Below, in pieces: positions 63,530-64,000 of a DNA stretch of 64,000 nucleotides. The notes beneath the pieces are model-generated. The model did not search any database. It worked only from the letters and a program-made list of their open reading frames with translations, and was not told where the DNA came from. Made by a program: the position numbers and the translations under genes. Each line of letters opens with the position of its first letter. The stretch's first letter is position 1. Source of the DNA: JAJYIV01 sp964616135 (GTDB lineage Bacteria; Patescibacteriota; Patescibacteriia; UBA9934; GWF2-40-263); contig CAZTTQ010000002.1 in the NCBI GenBank assembly GCA_964616135.1, positions 4,080 to 68,079 on the forward strand. Direction: 5' to 3'.

Positions 63530-64000
63530 TTAGATCGCGCCCTCATGGCGCATGAGGAATTCTTTTGCCAACCGCTCATACGCCTTGGCCGCCTTGCTTT
63601 CCGCGTCGTAGTGGATGATGCTCTTGCCGAAACTGGGGGCTTCCGCCAACCGGATGCTGCGCGGAATGACCGAGCGGAAGATTTTGTCCGGGAAGTACTT
63701 GTAGAGCTCTTGCAGCACTTCATTGGAGAGGCGCGTGCGGGCGTCAAACATGGTGATGACCGCCCCCATGANNNNNNNNNNAGGGCGAAATACTCCGCCT
63801 GGACGGGAATGAGCACCGAATCCGCGGCTACCAAGCCGTTAATGGTGATAAGGCCCAGGGACGGCGGGTTGTCGATCAAAATGTAATCAAAGGACGGGCG
63901 GATGGTCTCCAGCGCCTTCCGCAGGAAGTATTCCCGCTCCTCCATGTTCACCAACTCCACGTTGGCGCCGGCCAAGGATTCCGTGCCCGCGAGGATTTTC
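63530..64000 (-). CDS. parA: Chromosome partitioning ATPase ParA/Soj (partial, interrupted by a gap)
   Basis: The C-terminal part of a ParA ATPase that runs off the window edge. Upstream of the gap the reading frame shows [37 protein letters not shown] and [15 protein letters not shown] (Walker A' side, catalytic Asp region). Downstream, in another frame, it continues [43 protein letters not shown] and [20 protein letters not shown]. The two parts are in different frames because the 10 N filler is the wrong length. About 20-25 residues (the LEGLxQLL to LNP helix) are missing, so the gap is really about 65-75 bases and must equal 2 modulo 3. It is an assembly artefact, not a pseudogene. Confidence 0.93.
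63771..63780. other. Assembly gap (10 N) in parA
   Basis: Ten Ns break the parA reading frame. The filler does not represent the true length. Confidence 0.95.

Noticed and set aside
63530..63975. parA as a frameshifted pseudogene
   Set aside because: The frame change coincides exactly with a 10-N filler and both sides keep full ParA motifs.
1..64000. CRISPR array
   Set aside because: No regularly spaced 24-40 bp repeats with unique spacers were seen. The tandem heptamers at 7033 and the coding repeats at 14.2-15 kb and 41.5-41.7 kb do not fit, and no cas gene is present.
1..64000. Insertion sequences or transposases
   Set aside because: No transposase or integrase domain and no terminal inverted repeats flanking a gene were seen. 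The only mobility traces are the tRNA-Asp end duplication and the orphan HNH-repeat gene.

Overview
The window is a GC-rich bacterial scaffold that looks like a member of the Patescibacteria (Candidate Phyla Radiation, CPR). The basis is the combination of features rather than one marker. A sigma factor is paired with a DUF5667 protein. Large surface proteins carry DUF4215, TIG and vWA domains. Pilin-like VirB2/TrbC membrane hairpins are fused to secreted proteins. There are small thrombospondin-type-3 proteins and a DUF5701 protein. Many transcripts have very short leaders and no Shine-Dalgarno (SD) sequence. The lineage below phylum cannot be fixed from the sequence alone; an Uhrbacteria-like group is only a guess. 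There are four assembly gaps: 10 N at 1928, 100 N at 14287, 10 N at 18633 and 10 N at 63771.

Layout. 1-7 kb: surface proteins on the minus strand, comprising a partial S-layer-like protein, a repeat-rich exported protein, a TPR protein and a 1308-aa S-layer-like protein. 7-9.3 kb: a DUF5667/ECF sigma pair facing a small helix-turn-helix gene with a palindromic operator candidate. 9.3-13.4 kb: two family-4 glycosyltransferases and an O-antigen-ligase-like polymerase. 13.5-18.7 kb: an unusual island of three single-gene units (MopE-like lipoprotein, small repeat lipoprotein, outer-membrane-like protein), each with its own promoter, terminator and strong SD. 18.8-23.7 kb: a Wzz-like protein, an HtrA-like pseudoprotease, membrane proteins and an AI-2E permease. 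23.7-26.3 kb: smpB, tmRNA, infC, rpmI, rplT and tRNA-Asp, followed by a duplicated tRNA 3' end. 26.3-31.7 kb: an HNH-repeat protein, DUF5701, pyruvate kinase, HtrA and FtsZ. 31.8-49.2 kb: FtsA, DgkA, YbeY, three TSP3 proteins, a 3223-aa vWA surface protein, a 603-aa pilin/Ig protein, a YqeY-pilin fusion and bS21. 49.2-64 kb: HisS, LepB, tRNA-Val, a DUF2914 protein, LytR-CpsA-Psr, Der, small genes, Pth, DprA, TopA, Rel, ParB and ParA (broken by a gap and running off the end).

How it fits together. Housekeeping genes (translation, ribosome rescue, division, segregation, stringent response) alternate with envelope genes. The envelope genes can be read as one programme: exporting polysaccharide (glycosyltransferases, Wzz, O-antigen ligase, LytR), processing secreted proteins (LepB, HtrA), and displaying large calcium-binding or Cys-rich proteins.

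The best candidates for undescribed biology are the 33-49 kb surface cluster (pilin-like membrane hairpins joined to Ig, TIG, vWA and Cys-repeat domains, next to an in-frame YqeY-pilin fusion) and the SD-bearing secreted-protein island at 13.5-18.7 kb. A compact structured RNA or attenuator candidate lies at 18786-18880.

Nearly every promoter I could identify has the form TTGNNN, 17 bp, TANNNT. GC content and codon use were judged by eye, not computed.
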